This document shows, one piece after another, positions 37,288 to 45,506 of a stretch of DNA of 45,520 nt (its first letter is position 1; every line of letters begins with the position of its first letter). This stretch comes from Verrucomicrobiales bacterium (GTDB lineage: Bacteria > Verrucomicrobiota > Verrucomicrobiia > Verrucomicrobiales > DEV007). Below the pieces are notes generated by a model. The model was not told the DNA's origin, did not search any database, and worked only from the letters and a program-made list of their open reading frames with translations. The position numbers and the translations under genes are program-made. Location: positions 1 through 45,520 of the forward strand of contig JAOFXR010000023.1 of assembly GCA_028047635.1 (NCBI GenBank), read 5' to 3'.

Positions 37288-39279
37288 ATGGGAAAAGATA
37301 ATTCGTTGCAATACCGACCGGAGATTGATGGTCTGCGTGCCATTGCTGTAATTCCGGTACTTTTTTTTCACGCTGGGATGGGTTTCCCCGGGGGGTACAC
37401 GGGGGTCGATGTGTTTTTTGTGATTTCGGGCTACCTTATTGGGACGTTGATTCTTAAAGAAGCGGAAGCGGGAACCTTTAGTTTTAAACGATTCTGGGGG
37501 CGGAGACTTCGGAGGCTCTTCCCTGCGTGGGCTGCCGTTGTTTTGCTGACGACCGTCGCGGCATTGTTTTGGCTTATTCCTGCCCATTTGCTTGATTACG
37601 GCAAATCGCTCATCTCGCAACCTCTGCTCGTAGCCAATTTTTATTTCTGGAGACAATCAGGTTACTTTGAAACGGCGTCTGAATTTCAGCCGCTTCTCCA
37701 TACTTGGTCATTGGCGGTTGAAGAGCAGTTCTACCTCTTTCTCCCTTTGATCCTGATTCCTTTTGCGAGGTTCGGTCGACGCGTCGTTGGAATCATTATT
37801 CTGCTTTTTATCCTGATCTCGTTGGGGTTGAGCTTTTACCTATCGACTCGCGATGTCAGTTTTGCCTTTTTTCTTCTGCCCGCTAGAATTTTTGAACTCG
37901 ATTTGGGGGTGATTCTTGCCTGGTATTTATTGAGGAAAAAGGAGGCTCCCCGGTTTGGCTCCGGAATCGCTCTGGGTGGTCTCGGACTCATTTTGCTAAG
38001 CTATTTTCTCTTTGATGAGAATACGGTTTTTCCAGGAGTCGCTGCGTTGATGCCTTGTTTGGGTGCCGCTGCCTTTATTCTTGGTAACTCCGGAAAGTTG
38101 ACACTCTCTGGAAAAGGGTTGTCGCATCCGTTTTTAGTGTGGATTGGGAAAATCTCTTACCCTCTTTACCTATGGCATTGGCCGGTTTTAGTTTTTATCG
38201 GGTATCTGCGGCTGGGAGATACTGATGCTGTCTGGGGATCTTTTGGACTGCTTCTCTCGGTGTTGTTGGCGTGGATCACCTATCGTTTCATTGAGACCCC
38301 TGTCCGGACAAAAAACGTCTTTCCCGGGATGAAGAGACTCACGGTAACGGCGCTAATTTTTTCGCTTGGGGCGATCTCCCTGGGGCTCCTGTTTATCCAA
38401 AGTAAAGGGATTCCCGCGCGATTTTCGGAGTCGGTCAATGAACTCTTGTTTGAACCTGATGAAGCGAACGATGCCTTGAGGCTGCATCGCATCGACGAGT
38501 GGGATAGAACCGGAGGCCCCAAAATTCTCGGCGATCAATCGCCGGATTCGCCATCGCTACTTTTGTGGGGAGACAGCCACTCGGCCGCCTTGAAGCCCGT
38601 GATGGATGCGCTTGGAAAAGAATACGGAGTGAGGGTTTTATCCGCGCATCAGCCAGGGACTATTCCTATTTCGGGCACTTACCGCAAGGGGCGGCGTGAC
38701 GGCGCTCTCAACTTTTTAGAGCGTGTCGAAAAGCACATTGAAGAGAATGATCTCAAGAAGGTACTCTTCGTCGCCCGATGGCCTTACTATGTATTTGGGG
38801 ACGGTCCCGGGGATATGAGGCACATGATTCAGGAGGACGGAAGCACAGGTGATTCCATGGAGGAAAGGGCAGATATTTTTGTAAGAAATCTAGCGAAAAT
38901 GGTTCAAAAGCTGGAAGCTGAAGGCAGACAGATTTGGTTGATGAGAAGTGTGGGAGAGCATTCGAGAAGTGTGCCTGAGACACTTGCTCAAATCGCAAGC
39001 CGTGGAGGTCGTTTGAATTCTCTAGCGCCGACCTTGATGGAAAAGCGCGAGGATGATCAACCGATGAATACTTTGATCGACCGCGCCCTTGCGAAGACAG
39101 ATGCCCAGGTTCTTGATCCGCTTCCGCTTTTTTCGGATGAAAGGGGAAGCTATCTCATGGCAAGAGAAGGAAAGCCTCTTTATCGGGATCGTAATCACGT
39201 CTCGGAGTTTGGGGCCATGGAACTGAAAGAACTATTTGTCCCCCTTTTTAAAGAGATTGCGGCCTCAAAGAAACCGTGA
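37288..39279 (+). CDS. Acyltransferase 3 (OafA/YrhL-type) with C-terminal SGNH domain
   Basis: From the ATG at 37288 this is a 663-residue protein; the frame extends upstream to 37252. Residues about 1-380 contain roughly ten transmembrane helices of the acyltransferase-3 family, beginning LQYRPEIDGLRAIAVIPVLFFH with the catalytic His, and including LLHTWSLAVEEQFYLF. Residues about 390-663 are an exported SGNH hydrolase domain with G428-DSH (Ser430 nucleophile) and, near the end, D634-RNH with Asp634 and His637. Such fusions O-acylate envelope glycans such as LPS, peptidoglycan or exopolysaccharide. The acceptor here is unknown. It is followed by 94 bp before the Gfo/Idh/MocA gene on the same strand. 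Confidence 0.93.
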   Translation: MGKDNSLQYRPEIDGLRAIAVIPVLFFHAGMGFPGGYTGVDVFFVISGYLIGTLILKEAEAGTFSFKRFWGRRLRRLFPAWAAVVLLTTVAALFWLIPAHLLDYGKSLISQPLLVANFYFWRQSGYFETASEFQPLLHTWSLAVEEQFYLFLPLILIPFARFGRRVVGIIILLFILISLGLSFYLSTRDVSFAFFLLPARIFELDLGVILAWYLLRKKEAPRFGSGIALGGLGLILLSYFLFDENTVFPGVAALMPCLGAAAFILGNSGKLTLSGKGLSHPFLVWIGKISYPLYLWHWPVLVFIGYLRLGDTDAVWGSFGLLLSVLLAWITYRFIETPVRTKNVFPGMKRLTVTALIFSLGAISLGLLFIQSKGIPARFSESVNELLFEPDEANDALRLHRIDEWDRTGGPKILGDQSPDSPSLLLWGDSHSAALKPVMDALGKEYGVRVLSAHQPGTIPISGTYRKGRRDGALNFLERVEKHIEENDLKKVLFVARWPYYVFGDGPGDMRHMIQEDGSTGDSMEERADIFVRNLAKMVQKLEAEGRQIWLMRSVGEHSRSVPETLAQIASRGGRLNSLAPTLMEKREDDQPMNTLIDRALAKTDAQVLDPLPLFSDERGSYLMAREGKPLYRDRNHVSEFGAMELKELFVPLFKEIAASKKP

Positions 39280-39373
39280 TTTTCCCGGTTGTGATGCCTG
39301 GCAAGAAGCTTGCGCTCTTTCATGATCCGATTTGCGCCGGTCGCGAAGTGACCTTACACGTGCCAAATTCGAA

Positions 39374-40714
39374 ATGATGAATCCTATCAACCGCCGAAAA
39401 TTCGTTCAGAATGCAGTTGGAACCGCCGCCTTTGCGGGATCCTCGATCGCTCCCTGGGTAAAAGCGAAATCCAAGTCAGGAAAAAAATACCGAACTGCTC
39501 TGATTGGTTCCGGATGGTGGGGGATGAATATTCTCTCGGTTGCGATTGAAGATGGTCAATGTGATGTCGTGGCGCTCTGCGATGTCGATGCCGACGCACT
39601 CGAAATATCTGCTGACGAAGTGGATGGCATCGCCGGGAAAATTCCGAACACCTATCGCGATTATCGGGAGATGCTCGAGAAAGAAGATATTGAAATCGCG
39701 ATCATTTCGACGCCGGATCATTGGCATGCGCTTCAGGGAATTGCCTGTATCGAAGCGGGCGCTCACGTTTTTGTCGAGAAACCAACCGGGCATACAATTC
39801 AGGAGAGTCGCGCCATGGTGAATGCGGCGAGGGCAGAGAAGCGCGTCGTTCAAGTCGGGATGCACCGTCGAATTGGTCCTCACCATGTGAGTGGGATGGA
39901 ATTTTTAAAGGATGGTAATGCTGGCGATATCGGAATGATTCGTGCCTTTGCTCATGGCGGCGGCGGCCCCGAGAAACCGACTCCGAATCAGCCGACACCG
40001 GAACATATCGACTGGGATCTCTATTGTGGCCCGGCTCCTTTGCGCCCCTTTAATAAGCGGATTCATCCCGGCGGTTTTCGGAATTTTCTCGACTTCGCCA
40101 ATGGCACTCTCGGTGACTGGGGGGTGCACTGGCTCGATCAGATTCTCTGGTGGTCGGACGAAAAGCATCCGAAGAAAATATACTCTACGGGAGGGCGGCC
40201 AATTAAGGGTGCTCCTGTTCTGAATGAGAAAGAGCAAACCACCGACGCGCCTGATCATCAGGTGGTGACCTATGAGTTTGAAAAATTCACCGCGATTTGG
40301 GAACACCGTCGCTTCGCAGGGAATGATGCCGAGAAGTCCAAAGTCGGCTGTTATTTTTACGGAACCAAAGGCACCTTTCACATGGGGTGGCGCGATGGTT
40401 GGACTTTCTATCCATCGAAAGGGGGGGGGGCCATTCACGAAGATCCGCAGTTTGATAACGAAAAAGACGGTCACAATGTTCCGCCACTGTGGCGCGATTT
40501 TATTGAATCGATCGAGCAAAAGCGACTTCCGGTTGCAGATGTCGAAGTCGGTCACCGCGCCACTAATATGAGCTTGTTAGGGATGATCAGCCTCAAAGTG
40601 GGGCGAAGCATTGAGTGGGACGGCGAAACCGAAACGATCGCGAATGATCCGGAAGCCAGTGCGCTCTTGCGACGTGACTATCGAGCTCCCTGGGATTATC
40701 CTCAGATTGGATAA
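39374..40714 (+). CDS. Tat-exported Gfo/Idh/MocA-family oxidoreductase
   Basis: I start at the ATG at 39374 (39377 also possible), since MNPINRRKFVQNAVG gives a twin-arginine signal; the frame is open from 39332. About 446 residues. The N-terminal Rossmann part has ALIGSGWWGMN, VVALCDVDADALE and the family EKPTGHT motif. The C-terminal part contains GDWGVHWLDQILWW and the WEHRRFAGNDAEKSK segment typical of the exported PVC-group branch. The family uses NAD(P) to oxidise or reduce sugars and inositols; exported Tat-linked members carry a bound cofactor and sugar substrates are usual. It lies between the acyltransferase and a sulfatase on the same strand, consistent with glycan use. Confidence 0.92.
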   Translation: MMNPINRRKFVQNAVGTAAFAGSSIAPWVKAKSKSGKKYRTALIGSGWWGMNILSVAIEDGQCDVVALCDVDADALEISADEVDGIAGKIPNTYRDYREMLEKEDIEIAIISTPDHWHALQGIACIEAGAHVFVEKPTGHTIQESRAMVNAARAEKRVVQVGMHRRIGPHHVSGMEFLKDGNAGDIGMIRAFAHGGGGPEKPTPNQPTPEHIDWDLYCGPAPLRPFNKRIHPGGFRNFLDFANGTLGDWGVHWLDQILWWSDEKHPKKIYSTGGRPIKGAPVLNEKEQTTDAPDHQVVTYEFEKFTAIWEHRRFAGNDAEKSKVGCYFYGTKGTFHMGWRDGWTFYPSKGGGAIHEDPQFDNEKDGHNVPPLWRDFIESIEQKRLPVADVEVGHRATNMSLLGMISLKVGRSIEWDGETETIANDPEASALLRRDYRAPWDYPQIG

Positions 40715-40724
40715 GTGATCAATT

Positions 40725-40800
40725 AACAGGGTGTAATGCCCGACCAAACAGGGTTGGGTTATTGGACCTAACCCTGTTGCTCCTCAGACCTAACAGGGTT
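40725..40800. repeat. Cluster of AACAGGGTT repeats with a 14-bp hairpin
   Basis: Four copies of AACAGGGT(T) lie within 76 bp between the oxidoreductase and sulfatase genes: direct copies at 40725, 40747 and 40792 and an inverted one ending at 40778. The copy at 40747-40760 pairs with 40765-40778 to make a 14-bp stem (two G-U type pairs) with an ATTG loop. No T-run follows the stem. It could be a transcript-stability hairpin or a regulator site for the sulfatase. Confidence 0.6.
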
Positions 40801-40818
40801 GAGTTTTAAAACGGCAAC

Positions 40819-42681
40819 ATGACTAAGAAATTATATTATCTCCTTCTCGCGGCAGTGCTTATCAGTCCCATGATTCGCGCGGCTGAGCTTCCGAACATTC
40901 TCTGGATCTCATCCGAAGATAACGGTCCTCAATTGGGCTGTTATGGCGACGAGTATGCGGTGACTCCTCATCTTGATGCGCTCGCTGCGCGCGGGCTGCG
41001 CTATACAAGGGCGAGTTCGAATGCTCCTGTTTGTGCGCCTGCGAGAACGACAGTGATTTCCGGTATTTTTCCTCCGTCGACCGGTGCCGAGCACATGCGA
41101 TCAGAGACAGCGCTTCCGGATTCGATGAAGATGTTCCCCGTTTATCTTCGCGAGTTGGGGTATTACTGCACCAATAGTTCGAAAGAGGATTACAACCTCG
41201 TGAAGACGGGGCAGGTATGGGATGAAAGCAATAAGAAGGCGCACTGGAAAAAACGCAAAAAGGGGCAGCCGTTCTTTGCGGTTTTCAATGAGACGATTTC
41301 GCATGAGTCGAAAATTCGAAACGAAATGGCGGACGAACTGCGCCTTCACGATCCTGCCAAAGCCCGCATTCCTGCTTATCATCCGGACACGCCCGAGGTT
41401 CGAAGAGACTGGGCTCAGTATTATGATCGTCTCACTCAGATGGATGCGAGCCTTGGTGCTCGTCTTCAGGAAATCGAAGACGCAGGTCTCGCCGACAATA
41501 CCGTCGTCATCTATTGGGGGGACCATGGCTCGGGTATGCCTCGCAGTAAGCGTTGGCCTTACAATTCCGGGCTTCATGTTCCCTTTATCGCCCACTTTCC
41601 TGCGAAGTGGAAACACCTCGCTCCGGATGAGTATGAAACGGGTGGCACGAGTGATCGAATGATTGGATTTATCGACCTGGCTCCGACGATGTTGAGCCTT
41701 GTCGGTGTCGAGCCCAAGCCCTGGATGCACGGGCACGCGTTTGCCGGTCAGTTTGAGACGGCGTCTCCTGAATACAGTTATGGGTTTCGCGGTAGAATGG
41801 ACGAGCGAGTCGATCTCGTTCGAACGGTTCTCGGACAGCGCTACGTCTACATTCGCCAATACATGCCGCATCGTATATACGGGCAATACATCGATTACAT
41901 GTTTCAAACACCAACGACTCGCGTCTGGCACGATATGTTTCATGCGGGTGAACTGAACGAGGCTCAATCGCATTTCTGGAAAGAGAAGCCAGCCGAGGAG
42001 TTGTATGATCTGGAAACTGATCCGGACGAAGTCAATAACCTCGCTGAATCAGCGGATCATGAGGACGTTCTCGCCAAGATGCGGAAGGCGCATCAGGAGT
42101 GGGAAAAAGAGATCCGTGATGTCGGGTTTCTCCCCGAGGCAGAGGTTCACGCGAGAAGTGAAGGCAGCACGCCCTACGAAATGGGGCAGAATCCGGCGCA
42201 GTATGATTTCGATGCGGTTTTCGCGGCGGCTCAGTTGGCATCCTCGAAGAAGGCTGAAGATATTCCTGCGATCATTGAGCTTCTGAAAAGCAAAGATGAT
42301 GCGGTTCGTTATTGGGGGGCGACGGGGCTTCTCATTCACAAGGAGGCTGGATTGAAAGCGGGGCACGACGTTCTGCATGCAGCGCTTGGAGATGAGTGCG
42401 CCAGTGTGGCAATTGTCGCGGCGGAGTCACTGGGGCGCTTTGGGGATGAGGCTGATCAGAAAAAGGCCGTAGCGACTCTCTTGAGCAACGCTAATCAGGC
42501 GACCGGCAATGTTTTCGAAGCGATTCTGGCGATGAATGCAATCGACTACCTCGACGAGTCTGCGGCATCAGAATCGGAGGCGATTCTCGCATTGCCTGCC
42601 AAGCCCGGAAAAGAGGCTCCCCGTGTTGGTGGGTATGTCGGGAATGTATTGAAGAAGCTCCGCGCGGATTTTGGAAAGTGA
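40819..42681 (+). CDS. Secreted type I sulfatase with C-terminal helical repeats
   Basis: A 620-residue exported sulfatase with a signal peptide (1-21, ending IRA). SSEDNGPQLGCYGD near residue 31 gives metal ligands and C72-APAR-76 is the formylglycine signature (Ala in place of the usual Ser before Arg). YWGDHGSGMPRSKR is the downstream active-site segment. The sulfatase core ends near residue 440; residues about 465-620 form helical HEAT-like repeats (IPAIIELLKSKDDAVRYWGATGLL, VAIVAAESLGRFGDE). This architecture resembles the heparan-sulfamidase-like group of PVC sulfatases. Substrate unknown. It is distinct from the two shorter sulfatases at 1795 and 3346. Confidence 0.92.
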   Translation: MTKKLYYLLLAAVLISPMIRAAELPNILWISSEDNGPQLGCYGDEYAVTPHLDALAARGLRYTRASSNAPVCAPARTTVISGIFPPSTGAEHMRSETALPDSMKMFPVYLRELGYYCTNSSKEDYNLVKTGQVWDESNKKAHWKKRKKGQPFFAVFNETISHESKIRNEMADELRLHDPAKARIPAYHPDTPEVRRDWAQYYDRLTQMDASLGARLQEIEDAGLADNTVVIYWGDHGSGMPRSKRWPYNSGLHVPFIAHFPAKWKHLAPDEYETGGTSDRMIGFIDLAPTMLSLVGVEPKPWMHGHAFAGQFETASPEYSYGFRGRMDERVDLVRTVLGQRYVYIRQYMPHRIYGQYIDYMFQTPTTRVWHDMFHAGELNEAQSHFWKEKPAEELYDLETDPDEVNNLAESADHEDVLAKMRKAHQEWEKEIRDVGFLPEAEVHARSEGSTPYEMGQNPAQYDFDAVFAAAQLASSKKAEDIPAIIELLKSKDDAVRYWGATGLLIHKEAGLKAGHDVLHAALGDECASVAIVAAESLGRFGDEADQKKAVATLLSNANQATGNVFEAILAMNAIDYLDESAASESEAILALPAKPGKEAPRVGGYVGNVLKKLRADFGK

Positions 42682-42730
42682 GTTGGTCACGTGCCCGTCT
42701 CCGTGAGTGAAATCTGGCGGCTGGAGGTTC

Positions 42731-42755
42731 GTAGCTGCGTTTGCCCAAATGTGGC
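42731..42755 (+). repeat. REP-like arm upstream of the TPR gene
   Basis: This 25-bp segment, beginning GTAGCTGCGTTTGC and ending ATGTGGC, matches an arm of the REP-like hairpins beside the transposase at 44356. No clear inverted partner lies next to it, so it appears to be a lone half. Confidence 0.55.
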
Positions 42756-42858
42756 TCACCCGATTTTCGTAAAAGGAAAAATGCTGTATCTCGGTGTTGT
42801 TTTGCGTGAAGATAGGTGAGCGAGACCAATCCTGTTGCCAGGCTACAGCTTTCAAACT

Positions 42859-43383
42859 ATGAGTTCCTCTCCTTCAAACCCTGATGCGCTTGAGAAATTC
42901 CTGGAGAAGATTCTTGAGCAACGGGATGGAGAGGCTCCGGAGCTCGATTCTGAATCACTTCGCGCACTTGCCGTAAAGTATGGCCTCGATGATGACGCTT
43001 ATGAAAAACTGGTTCAGGAAGCGGGTTAGCATCGTGAACGGGGCTTTTTGTTTTTTGAGCACGGAAACTGGGATGATGCCATCGCTGAACTGAATCAGGC
43101 TTATGTGGTTTTGCCTCACGACTCTGAGTTAGGTTTTGTCTTGGGAAAAGCCTACGCCTCTGAATATCGAGAGGGGAAAGTGGATTCAAATCGTGCTCAG
43201 GCCGAGAAATTGTTTCGGCTGTGCATCACAAGGGACGCGACCCATGTGGAGGCGATTCGCGAACTTACGGATTTGGAGAAACTTGCGGATGAGAATGCGA
43301 GTTTAACCAGTTGGCTCAAGCCTGTTTTAATTGTTCTGGCGGGTTATTTGCGCTGGGGCAGCTCGTTGGGGGAGATTCAGTAG
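42859..43383 (+). pseudogene. TPR-type protein gene with in-frame TAG and probable frameshift
   Basis: From the ATG at 42859 (the frame also opens at 42835) there are 56 residues, then TAG at 43027-43029. Translation in the same frame continues with the tetratricopeptide-like sequence HRERGFLFFEHGNWDDAIAE, then LNQAYVVLPHDSELGFVLGKAY and a second repeat, reaching a membrane helix LKPVLIVLAG before ending at 43383. TAG replaces what would naturally be CAG (Gln). At about 43341-43346, restoring one T (GGTTATTT to GGTTTATTT) would continue the helix as LFALGQLVGG and run into the frame of the next gene. So this looks like the 5' half of a broken gene for a TPR plus membrane-helix protein. Confidence 0.7.
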
Positions 43384-43403
43384 TCGAAGACGAAGTCTTG
43401 ATC

Positions 43404-44234
43404 ATGTCAAAGGAGACGCCACCTCAAACCGAGACGGTTGCCGCTAGGAAGACTGGTCCTGTTGTCATTCCTGTTGAATTCCCCCTCGCTGAGGTGGGCG
43501 ATGACTTCTTATTCGCTTCACGGTCATCGGTCCTGACTCGATACGACGGAGGGAAATACGGATATGAGCTGTTGGGCACGATTTTAGCTGGCCCGGTGAC
43601 AATCAGTGGGATGAGGGCTAAACTTGAGCTTCTTGGGAACGATGAAAAAGTCTTCGCGGAACACGAGTTTGATATTTTGCCTTCACATCGGTCCGCGGCC
43701 GTTGCGGGAGACAGCATTCCTTTTCGTGTTCTTATTTTTAAGGAGGAGCAGGCTCCTGAAATCGTTGAGGCGAGGCTTACTTCGTTGCTTTTCAATCATA
43801 GCTCGTTTTCAGGTGAGGCGGAGCCCGGTAAATTGCTGGAGCTGGCCTCAGGGGATGTAAACTTACCGCCCGACTACGATTTTCAGCTGTGGGAGCGAAA
43901 TGTGCTGCGATCGAAAGGCTCGCTTGGGGATGACACGATGGCGCTGCTCAAGCTCATCCTTACCTTGGAGAATACCGGGAAGAGGCAGATCAAGTTTATG
44001 AAGTTTCAAGCGTCCGTGACCGGAAACGATGGGGAGGCAATCCCTTTGGGACACAACAGCATCTCAAAGCATTTCAGCAATCGGATCAAGCCCGGTGAAT
44101 TCAGCGGAGTGAGCAATATTCAGGCACCTCTGCTTCCAGGCGAGCGCCGTGTCATCGAGGCGTCGTTCTATATGCCAGATACTTCGCCTGAGGATGTTGC
44201 TGGGTATGAGTTGAAGTTGCTCGGGGTGGAGTAG
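43404..44234 (+). CDS. Hypothetical protein, beta-rich, probably the C-terminal part of the broken TPR gene
   Basis: From the ATG at 43404 (MSKETPPQTETVAARK) this gives 276 residues. I do not recognise a family. The body is beta-rich with two similar-looking sandwich-like stretches: DDFLFASRSSVLTRYDGG to about 110, and LLKLILTLENTGKRQIKFMKF to the end, the latter resembling late-embryogenesis or FxLYD-like folds. There is no signal peptide. The frame is open upstream to 43311, and that upstream stretch (GLFALGQLVGG) fits as the rest of the membrane helix of the TPR gene. It may therefore be the C-terminal domain of one TPR-membrane-beta protein, now separated by a frameshift, or an independent gene starting at 43404. 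Confidence 0.6.
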   Translation: MSKETPPQTETVAARKTGPVVIPVEFPLAEVGDDFLFASRSSVLTRYDGGKYGYELLGTILAGPVTISGMRAKLELLGNDEKVFAEHEFDILPSHRSAAVAGDSIPFRVLIFKEEQAPEIVEARLTSLLFNHSSFSGEAEPGKLLELASGDVNLPPDYDFQLWERNVLRSKGSLGDDTMALLKLILTLENTGKRQIKFMKFQASVTGNDGEAIPLGHNSISKHFSNRIKPGEFSGVSNIQAPLLPGERRVIEASFYMPDTSPEDVAGYELKLLGVE

Positions 44235-44242
44235 TTAGGGAT

Positions 44243-44310
44243 GTAGCTGCGTTCGCTAGAACGTGGCGGCTGACTGGCTTTGAGAGCCACGTTTTTGCAA
44301 ACGCGGCTGC
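44243..44310. repeat. REP-like hairpin upstream of the transposase
   Basis: Imperfect inverted arms of 25 nt, 44243-44267 (begins GTAGCTGCGTTCGC, ends ACGTGGC) and 44286-44310 (begins GCCACGTTTTTGC, ends GGCTGC), around an 18-nt loop. The arms match segments downstream of the transposase gene and one at 42731, as expected for REP elements mobilised by RayT enzymes. Confidence 0.7.
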
Positions 44311-44355
44311 GTTGCGCTTGCTCGGGTAGGGAATTTTCCGTTAGAATTTCCAGCT

Positions 44356-44880
44356 ATGGAGCACCGGCATCTTCAGCGTCTTGACGATTCTGCTTACGAA
44401 GGGTTTGCGCAGGTTCATTGGACTTTCTCGGTGAAGGATCGTCAGACAGGATGGCTGGACGAGTTGTTTCACCTTCAGTTTCGGGTTTTGTTGCTCCATT
44501 CGCTCAGCCGATATGAGGCGGTGTGTCCGGCCTATTGTCTCATGCCCGAGCGCCTCCACCTTGTAATCATGGGGAGGAGTGAAGAATGCTGCCAAAAGAA
44601 TCTCGTTAGATTCTTGCGAAAGCATTCGAATGCTCTTTTAAAGGCGAAGAGCTGCGAATGGCAAAAGCAGGCTTATGATAATGTGCTTCGTGAGAAGGAT
44701 AGGGAGCGCGATGCTTTTGCGAAGGTTATCGGCTACTTGAATGAAAATCCGGTGCGAGCGGGATATGTGGAGCTCTGGAAAGAGTGGGATTTTTCCGGGT
44801 GTATGGTTCCGGGCTATCCGGAGTTAGATCCGTTTAGTGATGATTACTGGGATCGTTTTTGGCGTATTCATTATCCTTGA
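44356..44880 (+). CDS. REP-associated (RayT/IS200-type) transposase with altered HUH motif
   Basis: A 174-residue protein of the Y1/RayT family: VHWTFSVKDRQTGWLDELF, AYCLMPERLHLVIMG, VRFLRKHSNALL, QKQAYDNVLREKDRERDAF and GYLNENPVRAGYV are in family order. The motif MPERLHLV corresponds to the canonical MPxHxHLL, so the first His of the HUH metal site is Arg here and only the second His remains. The Tyr nucleophile is probably the one in AYDNVLR. RayT enzymes cut and join single-stranded REP DNA. The gene is flanked on both sides by REP-like hairpins with matching arms. The His-to-Arg change may make it inactive or domesticated. Confidence 0.82.
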   Translation: MEHRHLQRLDDSAYEGFAQVHWTFSVKDRQTGWLDELFHLQFRVLLLHSLSRYEAVCPAYCLMPERLHLVIMGRSEECCQKNLVRFLRKHSNALLKAKSCEWQKQAYDNVLREKDRERDAFAKVIGYLNENPVRAGYVELWKEWDFSGCMVPGYPELDPFSDDYWDRFWRIHYP

Positions 44881-44902
44881 GGCGTGGCGGTGAAGATTGG
44901 CG

Positions 44903-44962
44903 GCCACGTTTTTGCAAACGCAGCTACGGGATGGATGCAGCCGCATTCCCAAGAATGTGGCC
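44903..44962. repeat. REP-like hairpin downstream of the transposase
   Basis: Two arms, 44903-44927 (begins GCCACGTTTTTGC, ends CAGCTAC) and 44937-44962 (begins GCAGCCGCATTCCC, ends ATGTGGCC), are imperfect inverses around a 9-nt loop. The first is nearly identical to the 3' arm of the upstream hairpin. The second ends 5 bp before the stop of the next, minus-strand gene. Confidence 0.65.
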
Positions 44963-44966
44963 GAGA

Positions 44967-45506
44967 TCAGTCCCGCTTCGGAAAGGTCGCGAGATACTTT
45001 TCCTTGAGCTCGTCGATCTTCTTTGCTTGCTCGACGAGAATTTGTTCATGGCGCTTTCGCTCGGCCTCTGCGTCGGCGAGTTCTTTGGCCGCCTGCTTCT
45101 CCGCTTCGGTTCGCTCGGCGATCAGCTCAGGCGTTTCACGGGCTACTTTGGATGCCATATCCACGGTTGTTTTTGTCTTATCGGCTTCCTGATAAGTGGT
45201 GGCGAGAAACTGCTCCAACTCGATGAGGCGCTTTTTGAGGTTGTCGACCTCGGCGTTAATTTCATCGGGAGTTTTATAGGAAAGCGTCTGAGCGGCAATG
45301 ATCTCAATTTTCTCTTCTTCCTCTTCCATTCCGTCCTCAACGGTATTTTTGAAAGGGGAGTCGGTCGTCGTGTTCGAGACCGTCGTTAGTGACTCTTGGC
45401 CCGGCTGCTTCTGAATCGTTTCCTCGCGGAGCTCTGCGACGGCCCTGCTCGCAACAAGCTTAAGGGCACGCTCGAGAACGCTGGATGATTTTTCTTTCAA
45501 CTGCAT
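44967..45506 (-). CDS. Coiled-coil protein of unknown function
   Basis: A 179-residue protein with an ATG at 45506 and no signal peptide or membrane segment. The N-terminal third is low-complexity and acidic (DGMEEEEEKIEII). From about residue 80 to 170 it is one long charged helix with heptad character (INAEVDNLKKRLIELEQFL, AERTEAEKQAAKELADAEAE, KKIDELKEKYL). I do not recognise a family; similarity to other coiled coils would be non-specific. The true start could lie beyond the edge in another arrangement, but the ATG at 45506 is in the window. It ends 5 bp from the REP-like hairpin. Confidence 0.6.
   Translation of the reverse strand: MQLKEKSSSVLERALKLVASRAVAELREETIQKQPGQESLTTVSNTTTDSPFKNTVEDGMEEEEEKIEIIAAQTLSYKTPDEINAEVDNLKKRLIELEQFLATTYQEADKTKTTVDMASKVARETPELIAERTEAEKQAAKELADAEAERKRHEQILVEQAKKIDELKEKYLATFPKRD

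Noticed and set aside
41101-41973. Minus-strand frame of 290 codons opposite the sulfatase at 40819
   Set aside because: The plus strand encodes sulfatase motifs throughout, and the antisense translation has no recognisable feature.
21046-43383. Stop-codon reassignment as an explanation for the two interrupted genes
   Set aside because: The two internal stops are different codons (TAA and TAG), and other genes in the window end normally at such stops.
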